Origin: Symsagittifera roscoffensis
Lineage: Eukaryota > Xenacoelomorpha > Acoela > Convolutidae
Assembly: GCF_963678635.1 (NCBI RefSeq)
Contig: NW_026971105.1
Location: 62,001 to 126,000, forward strand
Length of the DNA stretch: 64,000 nucleotides
Direction: 5' to 3'
Under the pieces are notes generated by a model. The model was not told the origin of the DNA. It made no database searches and saw nothing but the letters and a program-made list of their open reading frames with translations. The translations under genes and the position numbers were made by a program. Shown here piece after piece: positions 34,400 through 49,577 of the stretch; position 1 is the stretch's first letter, and each line of letters starts with the position of its first letter.

Positions 34400-37300
34400 A
34401 GGTTCAATGGTACATTACTTTCATTGAAAAAGATCATATTAGCATCTTAACGAAACACCTTAACGAAGATCAGCAAGAACTATACGTCCGTTACCAGAGA
34501 CATCATCTTGCTCAACGATCCAAACCAGAAAAAGTACGAATTAAGAAATGTTTCCAGCAGCATTGCACCAGAAAAAACCTATATTCTAGGAAAGGTTCCC
34601 ATCCCCACAGCACTTTTGTTACATCCAAGAAAAACAAAATTCAACAAACCCAACAAACCTCACAATAATAATAAGAACTTTATAATCAACACATATGAAA
34701 AAGGAGCTTTAAGTAAAATTAGCCAAGATCTAAGCAAAGTAAAACAAAATTGGCGGGTGTAGTCGGATATCTAGACTTAGATCTCTAATAGATTACAGGC
34801 TTAGATCCAGATAAAAACGCAAGAAAATCTCAATATAAATATTGAAGAAAATTTTTTTTACTTAGGCACTCGACCAGCAGAACCAGACAATGATCAAATT
34901 GCAAATGATAAAAGGCAATGAGCATTGTTTGTTTTAAAAATGAGAGATCCAGCCGCTGAATGTCATCAGGGATTAGCAGCAGCCTTAGTTCTGATCGATA
35001 CAAGAGACCAGTTTATAAACAGATTCATTGATGATAAGGATAAAAATAGAAGACGGATAAAAGCAGAAATCAAAAAAATCCAACTTGTAATGAGCAGAGA
35101 ATAGCATAGGAAATGGAATTTTTCTGCGAGCTTCAAGCCCGCCAGGTTCAAAACAAGAAGCACAGAATTTTCTAAATGAGAGTCCATCCAATCAAAAGAA
35201 TACTATTGCACAATTAAACGATCATATAGCTATTATATTGAAAGCAACAATTAAAAGATCATATAGCTATCAAAAACTCAAACTTTGCAGTGAAGAAAGA
35301 AATTATTGGATTAGCTTCAATAAGTGTGAATAAGAAGTTTGGAAATTGAAGGTCAAAAGGGTCAACTCAAAGACCTCACACCTATTAAGTATTAAGTGCA
35401 GCCTCAATCCAATTGACCCTTAAACAAACAAACTCAAGCTTTGTAACGAGAGACAGTTCTTCCAAAAATTGATCCATGGACTTAATTTGTCAATATTGTC
35501 CTGATTGTCAAATCAACACTATTCCTAACAGTTTTAATCAAAACAGGGCTTGTGTTTATTCCCCTTCCGGTAGAAAAGAAAGGTATAACTCAAAAGATAA
35601 CTATGGAGACCAAACATAAATTTGAATGATCAATTGAACATCAAAAAAGATAAAACGCAAGTAAAAAATCAATGTTGAAGAAAATTTTGAAAATAAAAAA
35701 GTACAATTTTTTTTCTTGGAATAAAACATCCAAAACTTCTATTAATAGTTTACAAAACTTGACTATTCTTTTTTTTACAAATTGTAAATACAAATCATAG
35801 AGTATAGAGATTCAAATTAGTCTAATTAAATTCCCCAATCTCGTCTGGAGAGCAGGAAGAAAAATTGCTTTGTCAGAGACTCTTAGTAGAAACACACAAT
35901 TGGAATCCCTAACAAAAAAAACAATTGAAAACCCTCATTTACATAAATCTTCATAGCAAACGGAGCAAAATCACCACGACTAGAATACAAAAATTGCAGT
36001 AAGAAATGACATAGACAGCAATTAATTAAACGCTTGAGAAACTTTTTCATTTTAATTGGAAAGTCAAATAAATTACTAAAAAGTAGATCTAACGGGAAAA
36101 TCACATCATAATCTATACCATACTCTGCTTGAATAAAAAAATTGAATTGGAAAGTTCCAAAAATCTGCTTAAAGATGCAAAACATTCCTGTTAATAGAAA
36201 ACATTTTTTTTAAAAGACTCAAAAATTCTTGCATGACCTTTAGATACAAAATCAAAGTTTTTAACTGACAATTTTTGTGATTTTAAAAATTCCATTGACA
36301 ATATTTTTCGAGAAACTAAGAAGTATAATCATTTTTCTACTATGTACAGTTAAGTTAACAACTGAACTACTCCAAAACTATCAAAACTTAGACCCCATTG
36401 TACGCAAAAGAAGTCTTGGCTTTAGTGCAAAACTAAACCTGCTACAAGAGATATCACAATTTTGAAAAACAAAAGCTTTTCTTCTATAGTTTTGAAAAAC
36501 TAAGATCACATCGACAAATGAAAATACAGAGTTCCGAAAACACGCTTGCACTGATACTGAAGTACCCTGTTATCCACTAAGTTTAATTTTAGTAGATTTG
36601 CATACTACCATTCAATCATAAAACATTCAAATACATATTGGTTCACTAGTGTTAAACAATCACAATCAAAAGCAGTGATATTTACAGTTTTCGAACGATA
36701 TGATTCTAAACCACAGAAAAAAAACTTTGAAAGCATCCCCAGATAAATCACATTTTTCCTCATCCGAATGAAATTAAAGGACACAATATCAGAGGAAAAA
36801 CTAAAATACGCTTATAATCAATAACAAATGCAAATTTAACAATGAAACACAATCAATAGAACGAAAAAACAATAGGTTCTTGGAAGGTTAAATTTTGTCA
36901 GAAAAGATGTCTGTGAAAAGCATTTATATCTCAGACAATTCGATGACATTACGCAAGAAAAAAATGACTGACCAATTGCACAACAGAAGAGATTTAACGA
37001 AACTTAGAAACCAACAAGTGAACAAATTCTGAGCACCATTCTTGATGCTAACCAACTCTTTGACCATATGTTTGACAAAACTAACTTTGGAATAGGCGCA
37101 GAATTCTTATAGTCTAATCAAGACTAAATAGAATGTAATAATTTTGCTCAAATTGAAGACTTTTTACACAAGCAGACCAAAAACTCGCTACAGTTGTGAG
37201 AAGGTGTACAGCTATTTGTTTACAAAAGCATACTACAAACTTTCAACCCTTGGATCAAAACATCCAATTGTTTTATTCACAGATTTCAAACCTATGATGT

Positions 37301-40300
37301 TCTTTTCATTAAAAAAACCACAGCCAAATCATATTTAAAAGATTTTAACTAAATCTGCTGAATATCCAAAATCTGCACAAGGTCTGGGCAGATGGAAAAA
37401 ACCTGCTTTTCCACTAACTTTTAAACCAAACACATCACCGAGTTCTTAACACAATAAAATTTGTTGAAAATCCACAAAATACGGAACTCTTCCTTGCAAA
37501 AGACCATACTTGGCCACAAATAGGAAACTAGCAGTAACAATTGACAAAGACAACACACAAAAAATGTTTCAGATCTTTGTCACAGGAAATGGCACTGGAT
37601 TTATTATTAAAGAAATCATCACCCAATGCAATTTATATAATATCAAAAACAAACCAAGAATTTTTCATGCCCCACGAATCAAAGAAAAGTCGAAAGCATA
37701 AACTGCTCACCAAAAGAATATCAACGACGTATTATTTACGGTATGGATAAAAATTGCGCTAATTGATAAAATTAAGTCCATTAGCATATAAGTCCAAAAT
37801 AACTACAACATTTGGGTTATCACCTTATGAAATGGTTTTCAATAAAAAACCATGTAAGCCAATAATGTTTACAGTAAACTTATCAAAAAACAGACAAGGT
37901 CTTTGTTGGCCATTAGAAAACTCATTATGGTACTGAGTTAACAAGTCATACCCACGATGACAACCATTTCTCTCAACCTCAAGTTCAAAAATTAGCTTGC
38001 AGTTTTCAGACGGATTGGATGATTGAAAGAGACAAAACTCAGCGAAGTATATCAAACAAGAACCTCTCAAACCATTGACAAAGCAACAGAAGTGACATAA
38101 AAATCAATAAATCTAAAAAAAAACACAACAAAGAAACATCCTCTTGCCATATCATTCAAAAAGTATTCTTTGCGAGAACTAATACAGTTATTCTCATCAA
38201 CTGAATTCCATATTGTTGAATCGTCATCAAATATTAACAAAAAACAATTAGACAGCTCATTAACATTAGCGCAAACAAAATGTATAGCAACACCGAGAAC
38301 AAAAAAATAACCTAAAACTAAACTCCATTCAAAAAAAAAAAACAGATTATAATTTAAAGAAACAGACAGTTAATTCCAAAACAAAAAAAATAATACAACG
38401 CCAATCATCTCAACTTCAAAACTAGCCAAGAAAAAAACAAAAAAATCTTTATTCGACAACCAAAAATGTTTAAAAAATTAGAAATCAGAGACTCAATTAA
38501 AGAAAAAAATAGTTAGATGAAACTGTTACACCAACATAATACCCTTCCATAGCAACTCCTCGACAACGAAACCATAAAATTTGTCCATTTTCATTTCAAA
38601 TTGCGTTTTTCAGAAGAAGACAGTACAATTTAGTCAATCACAGGTTTTCTCACTTTCAAATTTTTTACTTGCCTTTAAAGTTCAATTAGTCGGTCCAATC
38701 TCAAATTAAAGTAGAACTTTAACTTTAAATTAGAGATTTTCTGGTAAAAAAAACGTTAACAGTTAATACCGCAATTTTTCCCGAACGGAAATAATAAAGA
38801 TAGTATGAAGTAAAAAGCTGATAAAATCATTTAGCCAGAGCTAGAACAACTCTTAAAATTTTTTTTAGCTAATAAACAAAAAAAAACGAACAGCAAGTTA
38901 ACTTCAGACTATCCTTCATCAAAACCTAATCATATCCCACCCTCTAGACAAAATTCAACAAACAAATGCATTCTCACTAGATAAAAATTCAAAATTTAAA
39001 AAGCTCTCCATCAACCGATGGACAAATTCTTCACCCAAGACAAAATAGGAATCTAGCAACACCATGAGTTCAGTTTAACTATATTTCACCACCGGAAAAA
39101 TCTGAGAGAATTTTAAAAGACATTAGAAGGAGGAAAAACAATGATTCATTGATTCACCGAAGTACAAGGGATAGCTAAACTTACCACCAACCTCAGTAGT
39201 TTTTGAGGAAAAAAAGCTTGAATGAACTACTGCTAAAGATGACAGACAAACACAAACTTCTGAAGGAAATAATGAAGGCATTAAAGGATGTAAAAACACT
39301 GGATTGTTATTCGGTGCCTACTTGAAGACCTTCCCACGGGTTATTCACTTGGAAGAACGACTACTCTTCAAACTTTAACGAATGAGTTGTCCCAACAGCC
39401 CTCAAATCCCCGTTCATGACCCTTTTGCACGGAACCCACCCAGGACATTTTGACAAGAAAGCACTGGCGGCAATCATTTGCTGGACACACTAATACCGAA
39501 AAAAATACCGCAACGGTAAAACTGTGCACAGTGTATAAAAGCCGGTATGAGTCTTAAAATCATTTTGGACTTGGCTAATACTCAGAAATAAGTAAGTTTT
39601 TTTAGAACCTTACGACTAAATAAACCTGGATTTTGTTGGACCTTTGGATAAAAATTCGGGCATGTCGCACCAAGAGCCCCTTTTGTCCCTAGACCCAAGC
39701 AGGTGAAAGGTTTGGGAAGAACGTGAATGGAAAAGAAGATCAACCAAACTTTAAATCCCTTGTTGGAAACCCCATTTTCGTCATCAAGCGTATGGTAACG
39801 CTCGATAATGGCCGCGTTCTTTAAGAATGAAACAGGATCATAATTTTCGAGTATACCCTCGAGCTCATCACCAAGAAAGAGGCGAAAAAAAAGCCTCAAT
39901 TGCGCAAGACTTTCCTTTAATTAACTCAGGTTCAACATCCTTGTTATTTTTAGAGGACTTGAACGACTCTGGGCACAAATGCTGGTGTTAAATCCAATTC
40001 CCAGTCGTTCATACTTGAAACTTCTTAAGATCATTCAAGACGACTTACATCTGGCGAACGAACAATCTCGGATTCCCCCATCAACACCCCCATGGCACGA
40101 GCGAGAACCCAGTTGCTATAGAGAGTTCTCTTGAAAAACCAAATGACCCTATAGAGCCACTCCATAATTTAGTAAATCACGACCAAGAAGGAACCCCGGA
40201 CCTCCTAAGTTCTATGGAGAGGGGCGTTTCATCGGACAAGTGCTTCCATTGGCAGCGGGGATAGACGTTGAAGATTCAGAAGAGGAAATTTATATTTTTT
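34400..40300 (+). mobile_element. fossil Ty3/gypsy-like LTR retrotransposon body
   Basis: Broken many times over and clearly inactive. Remnants on the plus strand, by position: a gag-like segment (about 34,860-35,250); a CQYC-type zinc-knuckle-like word near 35,495; RNase H-like sequence (about 37,040-37,340, with LFTDF where family members have LFTDHKP); and integrase-like segments (about 37,500-37,900). A second set follows: an integrase zinc-binding-like segment (about 39,280-39,540) and an integrase-core-like segment (about 39,610-39,720). The repeated order suggests at least two elements or rearranged copies. No LTR pair could be delimited by eye. The decay implies considerable age. Confidence 0.7.
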
Positions 40301-43300
40301 TGCTTTCATCATGATAAGCCGAGTCGAAAACACTTTTGAACGTTTTCACACAACTGCCTATTCGTTGAACTCGCTACAAGTGGTGATATCATCAACTACT
40401 CACGAATTTTGATTGAAGGATAAAAACCAATGAAGTGACATTTCCTCAATCGTTAGGAAGTAGATCTAACAAGAAAGAACACCTATACCATGATCTTTAT
40501 GGATAAAAAACAAAATTCATTTCAAAAAAACCTACTCAAGAAGCAAAACAATTCCATTGTTAAAAAACAAATTTAAAAGACACAATAAAATTTGCAGGAA
40601 CATTAGATGCAATAAAAGCAAAACGAAGTCTGAAAATAAATATTAATTTTTTTTTACGAATTCAAGAAATACAAAAAAAATACAGAGTAAAGTTGAGTTA
40701 ACATCTGAACTACTCAAACAAAATTTAGAAACCGTTGTTGCCAATTGAATTCTTGGCTTAAATACCAAAACTAAACCTGCAAAACAAATATCACTACTTT
40801 AGGAAACAAAAGGCTAAGTTTTATAATGGCCACGTTCTATGAGAATGAAGCAGGACCATGATTTTCGAGTATACCCTCGAGCTCATCGCCAAGGAAGAGG
40901 CGAAAAAAGAAAGCCTCAATTGCGCAAGACTTCCATTTATTTAACTCAGATTCAACATCATTGTTATTTTTAGAGGACTTGAACGACTCTGGGCACAAAT
41001 GCTGGTGTTAAATCCAATTCCCAGTCTTTCACACTTGAAACTTCTTAAGATCATTCAAGACGACTTACATCTGGCGAACGAACAATCTCGGATTCCCCAT
41101 CAACACCATGGCACGAGCGAGAACCCAGTTGCTATAGAGAGTTCTCTTGAAAAAACAAAATAAATGGAAGCACAGATAACTTCAAACAGTTTAAGACTGA
41201 CACTGAACTAACCTCTTTGCCACTATCTTTAGTATAGTAGCTTTTCATACCCTTTACTCATCAAACAATCTATTTCAATTCTCAATCATTTTTTTTATCA
41301 ACCTTTCTTTTGCAGCTTCAATTTTACTGATAGATTGGAATTGAGAACCAACAATTTTCTAGCTTCTTGTATCCATTTCACCATTTTATAACGTGTCTTT
41401 CCTTTTCGCAAATCATCGACCACCTATTCAGGTACGAATAATATCAAAAACGTTCTTGTAAAAATTTAAGAGTTGAGTGTGAATAAGTAATGCAATTTAG
41501 GTATGGTAAAGATAACTATTTTTGAAGAAGAATATCACAAAGACCTAACAGCTTCTCCCTCACAAAAAAATTAATAAAAACCAAATTTGCTGATCAGGCC
41601 TCAGCAACAAACTACCCGCCTAACCCAACTCATACTCCTCAAACAACTAATTACCTAAAAATTTTCCCAACCATTTTTAAAACATATACCCGAAATTTTT
41701 ATGTCGAAAATCCCTACAATTATGAATACCGAAGTAACCACTATCAGAATGCAGCATTAAGTGAACCACATTGCGAGCCAACCTATAACATTTTACGAGT
41801 ACCGCCGCAAGTTTTAGACAGAATAAGACATCATAATTAAGACCAATCTTAAGGAACAACAACCGATGAACAAAATCTTGATCTAAGTCAAAATAGGAAT
41901 CTAGCAACACCAAGAGTTCAATTTAAATATAGATCACCACCGGAAAATTCTGAGAGAAGTTAAACGCTCGATAACGGCAACGTTCTATGAAAAGTTGACC
42001 TAGCATTGAAAAAAACTCTAGCATTGGCTTGAAATTATCTTACGACCGTTCCGAAAATTTTGGTCAATAAAAATGAGTTAGCAGGGAAAAGAAAGAGAAT
42101 CTCGTCAATCAAAAGGCAGGGGCGAATGAAGCAGGACTATCATTTTCGAGTACACCCTCGGGCTCATCACCAAGGAAGATGCAAAAAAATAAAGCCTCGA
42201 ACGCGCAAAACTTTCATTTATTTACCTCAGGTTCAACATCGTTGTTATTTTCAGAGCATTTGGACAACTATCTGGTGTTAAATCCAATTCCCATTCTTTC
42301 AGCCTTGAACCTTCTTAAAATCATTCAAGACGACTTACCTCTGGCGAACGAACAATCTCGCATTCTCCATCAACACCCCAGGGCACGAGCATGAACCCAG
42401 TTGCAACCAAATGACCCAATAGAGCCACTCCATAGTTTAGTAAATCACGACTAAGAAGGAACCCTGGACCTCTTAAGTTCTATGGAGAGGGGCGTTTCAT
42501 CGGACAAGTGCTTCCATTGACAGCGGTGATAGACGTTGAAGATTCAGAAGTGGAAATTTAATTTTTTTTGCTTCAATCAAAATAGGCCGAGTCGAAAACA
42601 CTTTTAAACGTTTTCACACAATTGCAATTTCGTTGAACCCGCTACAAGTGGTGATAGGAACAACTACTCACGAACTTTCATTGAAGGATAAAAACCAATG
42701 AAGTGACATTTCCTCAACCGTTAGGAAGTATATCGAACGAGAAAGAAAACCTATACCATAATCTTCATAGATAAAACACAATAATCATTTGGATAATTCT
42801 ACTCATGAAGCAAAACAATTCTATTGTTAAAAAACAAATTTAAAAGACACAATAAACTTTGCAGGAACATTAGATGCAATAAAAGCAGACAAAGTCTAAA
42901 AACTCCTCTTGATTTTTTTTTACGAAATCAAGAAATACAAAAAAAATAACTGAGTAAATTTGAGTTAAAATCTGAACTACTCAAACAAAATTTAGAAACC
43001 GTTGTTGCCAATTGAAATCTTGGCGTAAATACCAAAACTAAACCTGCAAAAGAAATATCACTACTTTAGGAAACAAAAGGCTACTTAAGTATTTTCGAAA
43101 ACTTAACAACACAATAATTAATGGAAACACAGATAACTCCAAAAAACTGTAGACTGACACTGAACTAGCTTCTTTGCCACTATGTTTTGTATTAGTAGCT
43201 TTTCATACCCTTTACTCATCAAACATTACAGGATAGTGGTCAATGAAAGAAAATTCCCGAAATGCACATAATTTGATACTAGTGCTCTGCAATGATAGTC

Positions 43301-46300
43301 TCAAAAGTCAAATAATCGAGTCTTTTCCACACTAAGAAGAAATGCAGAAAATAATTTTTTAAAGGCCGAATTTTTTTTAACACCGATTATCATTTGACGC
43401 AAAAGCCCAATATCACCCTTAGCCGAAGAAAAATCATACAGCATTGTGATGCTAGACGCATTTGCACATTATGTAGTTCTAAGCAGGGATCTGAATTTTG
43501 ATGAGTACTTTGTATACACCCCACATTACGAACACTGGGTAGCAAAAATTGGGTTACCGGAATTAGTTTTCACATACAAGGGCCCTGAATTTATCAATAA
43601 TGGAATCATCACTTTATGATATTTTTTAATATTCCAAAAACGAAGGAAGAAGTCCTTATATCCTGATGCTATAAGACCCAATTACACCAATTGTAGCTTT
43701 CACTCCCCGTTCCACATTGTAGTGCTTATTATGACCGTTCCGAAAATTTTGGTCAATAATAATGAGTTAGCAGGGAAAAGAAAGAGAATCTCGTCAATCA
43801 AAAGGCAGGGGCGAATGAAGCAGGACTATCATTTTCGAGTACACCCTCATCACCAAGGAAGATGCGAAAAAAAGCCTAAAACGCGCAAAACTTCCATTTT
43901 TTTTACCTCAGGTTCAACATCGTTGTTATTTTTAGAGCATTTGGACAACTATCTGGTGTTAAATCCAATTCCCATTCTTTCAGCCTTGAACCTTCTTAAA
44001 ATCATTCAAGACGACTTACCTCTGGCGAACGAACAATCTCGCATTCTCCATCAACACCCCAGGGCACGAGCATGAACCCAGTTGCAACCGAATGACCTAA
44101 TAGAGCCACTCTATACTTTAGTAAATCCCGACTAAGAAGGAACCCTGGACCTCTTAAGTTCTATGGAGAGGGGCGTTTCATCGGACAAGTGCTTCCATTG
44201 ACAGCGGCGATAGACGTTGAAGATTCAGAAGTGGAAATTTAATTTTTTTGCTTCAATCAAAATAGGCCGAGTCGAAAACACTTTTAAACGTTTTCACACA
44301 ATTGCATTTTCGTTGAACCCGCTACAAGTGGTGATAGGAACAACTACTCACGAACTTTCATTGAAGGATAAAAACCAATGAAGTGACATTTCCTCAACCG
44401 TTAGGAAGTATATCGAACGAGAAAGAAAACCTATACCATAATCTTCATAGATATAACACAATAATCAGTTCGATAAGTCTACTCATGAAACAAAACAATT
44501 CTATTGTTGAAAAACAAATTTAAAAGACACAATAAACTTTGCAGGAACATTAGATGAAATAAAAGCAGAACAAAGTCTAAAAGCTCCTCTTGATTTTTTT
44601 TACGAAATCAAGAAATACAAAAAAAATTACTGAGTAAATTGAGTTAAAATCTGAACTACCCAAACAAAATTTAGCCACCGTTGTCGCCTATTGAAATCTT
44701 GGCTTAAGTACCAAATTTAAACATACAAACAAATATCACTACTTTAGGAAACAAAAAGCTACTTAGGTAATTTCAAAAACTTAACAACCCAACATAAATG
44801 GATAATAGTTAACTCCAAATATTAACTCCACATAACTCCAAACAGTTTTAGTTTGACACTGAACTAACCTCTTTGCCACTATGTTTAATGTTAGTAGCTT
44901 TTTATACGCTTTACTCATTCAAAATTACAGGAATTAGTGGTCAAGAAAATTTTTTTTTTGCCGAATTGCACATATTTGGGTTTTAGTGCTATGCAATGAT
45001 TGCCTCACATGTCATATAAGTCTAAGACACACCAAGAAAAAATCCAGAAAAAAACACTTTTTAAAGGATAAGTCTTTTCCGCACCAAGAAAAAATGCGGA
45101 AAACAACTTTTTAAAGGACGAAACTTATTTTTTAGACACCGATTATCATTTGACGCGAAAGCCCAATATCACCCTCAGCCGAAGAAAAATCATACATTAT
45201 GGTGATAGTAGACGCATTTGCACAATATGTAGTTCTAAGCCGGGTTACGCATTATCATGATTACTTTGTATACACCCCACATTACGAACACTGGGTAGCT
45301 AAATTCGGGTTACCGAAATTCGTTGTCATAGACAATGGCCCTGAATTTATCAATAATTGAATGATCACTTTATGTTATTCATAATATTCCAAAAACAAAG
45401 CAAGAAGTCTTTAAATCAAAAAAAAAATGAGACACAATTACAACAGTTGTAGCTTTTACTCCCCGTTCCACATTGTAGTGCTTATTATGCATATACCGCG
45501 CTTTATGAACACTTGATAGCAAAATTGGGAGTGCCAGAATCCATTGTCACAGGAATTGGCATTGGTTTTATTAATAAAGAAGTTATCACATCATGCAAAT
45601 TATATAATATCGAAACAAACCAAGAAATTCTCATGCCCCACGAACCAATGGTGTAGTCGAAATAATAAACTGCTCACCACAAGAATAACAAATTTGTATA
45701 ATTAACGGTATTGATAAAAGTTACGCTAATTGATGAAATTAAGTCCATTAGCATGTAATTCCAAAATAACCAACACATTTGGTTTATCACCTTATGAAAT
45801 GCTTTTCAACAAAAAATCATGTAAACCAATAATGTTTACAGTGAACATATCAAAAAACAGACAAAGTCCTTACTGGCCATTAGAAAACTCATTATGGTTT
45901 TAAGTTACCGCTTCATACCCACAAGACAATCTTTTCTCTCAACCTCAAGTTCAAAAATTAGCTCGCAGTTTTCTTATGGACTGGATATTTAAAAGAGATA
46001 AATTTCAGCGAAGTATATCAAGCAAAAACCTCTCAAAACTTTGAAAAAGCAACAGAAGAAACATAAAAAGCAATTAAATTACAAACTGCACAACAAAAAA
46101 AACATCCTCTTGCCATATCATTCGAAGAGTACCCGTACCAAATAATTTGGTAATTTGGTCAATAATAGTGAATTAGCAGAGAAAAGAAAAATAATCTCGC
46201 CAATCAAAAGGCAGGAGCCTTATAAACCAGGACCATCTTTTTCGAGTGGACCCTCGGGCTCATAACCAAGGGAGAGGCGGAAAAAGAAAGTCTCAAATGC

Positions 46301-48620
46301 GCATGACTTCCATTTTTTTTTAAATTCAGATTCACATTGTTGTTATTTTTAGAGCACTGGGACGACTATCTGGGCACAAACTCTGGTGTTAGATCCATTT
46401 CCCATTCTTTCATAATTGAAACTTCTTATGATCATTCAAGACCGCTTACCTCTGGCGAACGAACAATCTCAGATTCCCCATCAACAACCCAGGGCACGAG
46501 CGAGAACCCAATTGCAATAGAGAATTCTCTTGAAAAACCAAGTGACCTAATAGAGCCACTCCATAGTTTAGCACATCAAGAGCAAGAAGGAACCCCGGGC
46601 CTCCTAAGTTCTATGGAGAGGAGCGTTTCATCGGACAAATTTTCCATTGGCAGCGGCGACAGACGCTGAAGATTCAGAAGAGGAAATTTAATTGTTTTTT
46701 GCTTCTATCATAACAAGCCGAAACGAAAACACCTTTGAAGGTTTTCACACAAATGTTTCTTCGTTGAACCCGCTACAAGTGTTGATAGGATCAACTACTC
46801 ACGAGTTTTCGTTGAAGGATAAAAACGAATGAAGTGACATTTCCCCAATGGTTAGGAAGTAGATCTAACAAAAAAGAAAACCTATACCATAAACTTCATG
46901 AATAAAAAAAACAATATTCATTTAAAAAAAAATCTACTCATGAAGCAAAACAGTTCTATTGTTTAAAAACAAATTAAAAAGACACAATACATTTTGCAAT
47001 ACAAAACAAATAAACAATACAACACAAATAAAAGCAAAACAAAATCTAAAAACTCCTATCAAGTCAAACAAAAAAAAATACAAAGTAAAGTTGAGTTAAC
47101 ATCTAAACCACTTAAACAAAGTTTAGACACCGTTGTCGCCAATTCAAATATTGGCGTACATACCGAAACTAAACCTGCTGAAAAAGTATCACTACTTTAG
47201 GAAACAAATGCTACTTAGATATATTCAAAAATATAACAACACAACAATAAATGGAAACACAGATACTCCAAACAGACTTAGAGTGACAATGAACTAACCT
47301 CTTTGCCACTATGTTTAAATTTAGTAGCTTTTTATACCCTTTACTCATCAGATATTACAGGAAATAGTGGTCAATGAAAAAAAAATCCCGAAATGCATAT
47401 ATTTGGTTATTAGATAGAAATGGCACTGGATTTAATAATAAAGAAATTATCACCTCATGCAATTTATATAATATCAAAATAAACCAAGAATTTCCTATAC
47501 CGCACGAACCAATGGAGTAGTCGAAATAATAAACTGCTCACCACAAGAATAACAATTTTGTATAATTAACAGTATTGATAAAAGTTACGCTAATTGATAA
47601 AACTAAGTCCATTAGCATGTAATTCCAAAATAACCAACACATTTGGTTTATCACCTTATGAAATGCTTTTCAACAAAAAATCATGTAAACCAATAATGTT
47701 TACAGTGAACNNNNNNNNNNNNNNNNNNNNNNNNNNNNNNNNNNNNNNNNNNNNNNNNNNNNNNNNNNNNNNNNNNNNNNNNNNNNNNNNNNNNNNNNNN
47801 NNNNNNNNNNNNNNNNNNNNNNNNNNNNNNNNNNNNNNNNNNNNNNNNNNNNNNNNNNNNNNNNNNNNNNNNNNNNNNNNNNNNNNNNNNNNNNNNNNNN
47901 NNNNNNNNNNCCTAGCTCAAGAAAACTCTACTATTGGCTTCAAATTATCTTACGACCGTTCCAAATAATTTGGTCAATAATAATGAGATAGCAGGGAAAA
48001 GAAAGAGAAACTGGTCAATCAAAAAGCAGGAGCCGAATGAAGCAGGGCATCATTTTCGAGTGAACCCTCGGGATCATCACCAAGGAAGAGGCGAAAAAAA
48101 GCCTCAAATGCGCAAGATTTCCTTTTTTTTTAAATTCAGATTCAACATCGTTGTTAATTTTAGAGCACTTGGATGACTATCTGGGCACAAATGCTAGTGT
48201 TAAATCAAAGTCCCGTAATTTCATAATTAAAACTTCTGAAAATCCTTCAAGAACGAACAATATCGGATTCCCCATAAACACTCCAGGGCACGAGCGAGAA
48301 CCCAGATGAAAGAGAGAGTTCTCCTGAAAAACCAAGTGACCCAATAGAGCAAATCCATAGTTTAGCACATCATAACCAAGATGAAAACCCGGACCTCCTA
48401 AAGTCGATGGAGAGGGGCGTTTCATCAGACAAGTGCTTCAAGATTCGTTGAAGATTCAGAAGAGGAATTTTAATTTTCTTTTGCTTCCATCATAAGAAGC
48501 CGAGTCGAAAACACCTTTGAACGTTTTCACACAACTGCATCTTCGTTGGACCCGCTACAAGTGGTGATAGGGTCAACTACTCACGAATTTTTGTTGAAGG
48601 ATAAAAACCAATGGAGTGAT
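36070..48620 (+). repeat. array of repeated Ty3/gypsy-like fossil fragments
   Basis: Pieces of the same element recur in direct orientation: an integrase-tail-like segment (near 39,900, 40,820, 41,960, 43,720, 46,140 and 47,915), a 3' piece, and a segment related to 36,070-36,480. Four units share the same junction, around 40,455, 42,723, 44,403 and 46,853, so they arose by amplification of one rearranged fragment. The last unit (about 48,620) lacks the junction and continues into unique DNA. All units are broken. Confidence 0.7.
47711..47910. other. assembly gap (200 N) inside the fossil array
   Basis: Exactly 200 N in the middle of repeated units, so the array's true length is unknown. Confidence 1.
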
Positions 48621-48827
48621 TTTTGCTCAATCGTTGCCCCTGAAACCAGAATAGAGGCGTATAAAATTTTAACTCAGAAGAACAACTCATATGTAGTTTA
48701 CCGTAACATTTTTTATAATAATACTATTGGCTTAACAATTTTCATCAAACATGAAGACTACAGGTTGCTCTATTTCATGGTGAGCGTATTAAGGTTTTCA
48801 ATTTTTATTTAAAAATATATAATTAAG
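48480..48827 (+). other. open stretch continuing past the end of the fossil array
   Basis: An open frame of about 100 codons without ATG at its start, including TTHEFLLKDKNQ and YVVYRNIFYNN. It is followed by a donor-like GTGAGC at 48,780 and a possible acceptor 48 nt later. Its first part is repeated in the fossil units upstream. It is unclear whether it is the 3' end of the retroelement or a neighbouring host exon that was amplified with it. Confidence 0.3.
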
Positions 48828-49577
48828 GTGAACAGCTGAAAATGAGCTTGTAAATTATAATCCAATTTCTTCTCCGTGTTAATTGGTATATTCTCTTGTA
48901 TAATCAGGACGATGTAAGTTGGATTCTTTTAGTTTCAAACTTCGGATACAGTTGGGTGAAGGGAGAATGGAGTATGTGTGTGATTTTTGCTGGTTATTTC
49001 ATGTGCAAATATAAATTTAACCTGTTTCGGGGAAAAGTCACCGTGTATTTTTCTCTATTAATTTTGACCTCTAGCAACTAACTAGATACTTGTCAATTGT
49101 TTTCTAACGAAAGTCCATTAGACATCGCGTCACTTAATGGTTTTCTTGGACAAAAGTCATTTTTTTTTCTTCTATTTTTTATTTTTTTTTCTTTTAACCT
49201 AGATTAAATAATAATTAAAAACAATTTTTCAGTAAAATGTGCTAGCCGACTCCAGTTTGATCTAATTGAATGTTAAAAGTTATAAATCAGCAGTAAACTA
49301 AAAGCTTCAATATGGTTTCACTGTCATAAAATGTAACTCATAAAAGTGAGCGACAACTCGTCCCTCGTTATCGCCCACTTTTCGTAAACTGTCTTTAAAA
49401 ATTTTGGCAAGTTCGCTTGACATTTTTAGTGAATAAATAAAATCACAAAAATCGCAAACTAGTTCATGAGAAACTTGAACAGCTTTCACACTTTACAGGT
49501 TTTTTAAATCATTTTGGAAAAAAGAATTAATAGCTTAAATAAACAACGTAGCTTATTAACGCCCCCACATAAACAAC
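48828..49577. other. no firm gene; one weak minus-strand exon candidate
   Basis: A 60-codon minus-strand stretch (49,307-49,489) containing VSHELVCDFCDFIYSLKM follows an AG and could be a terminal exon. It has no recognised family and no ATG. Confidence 0.25.
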
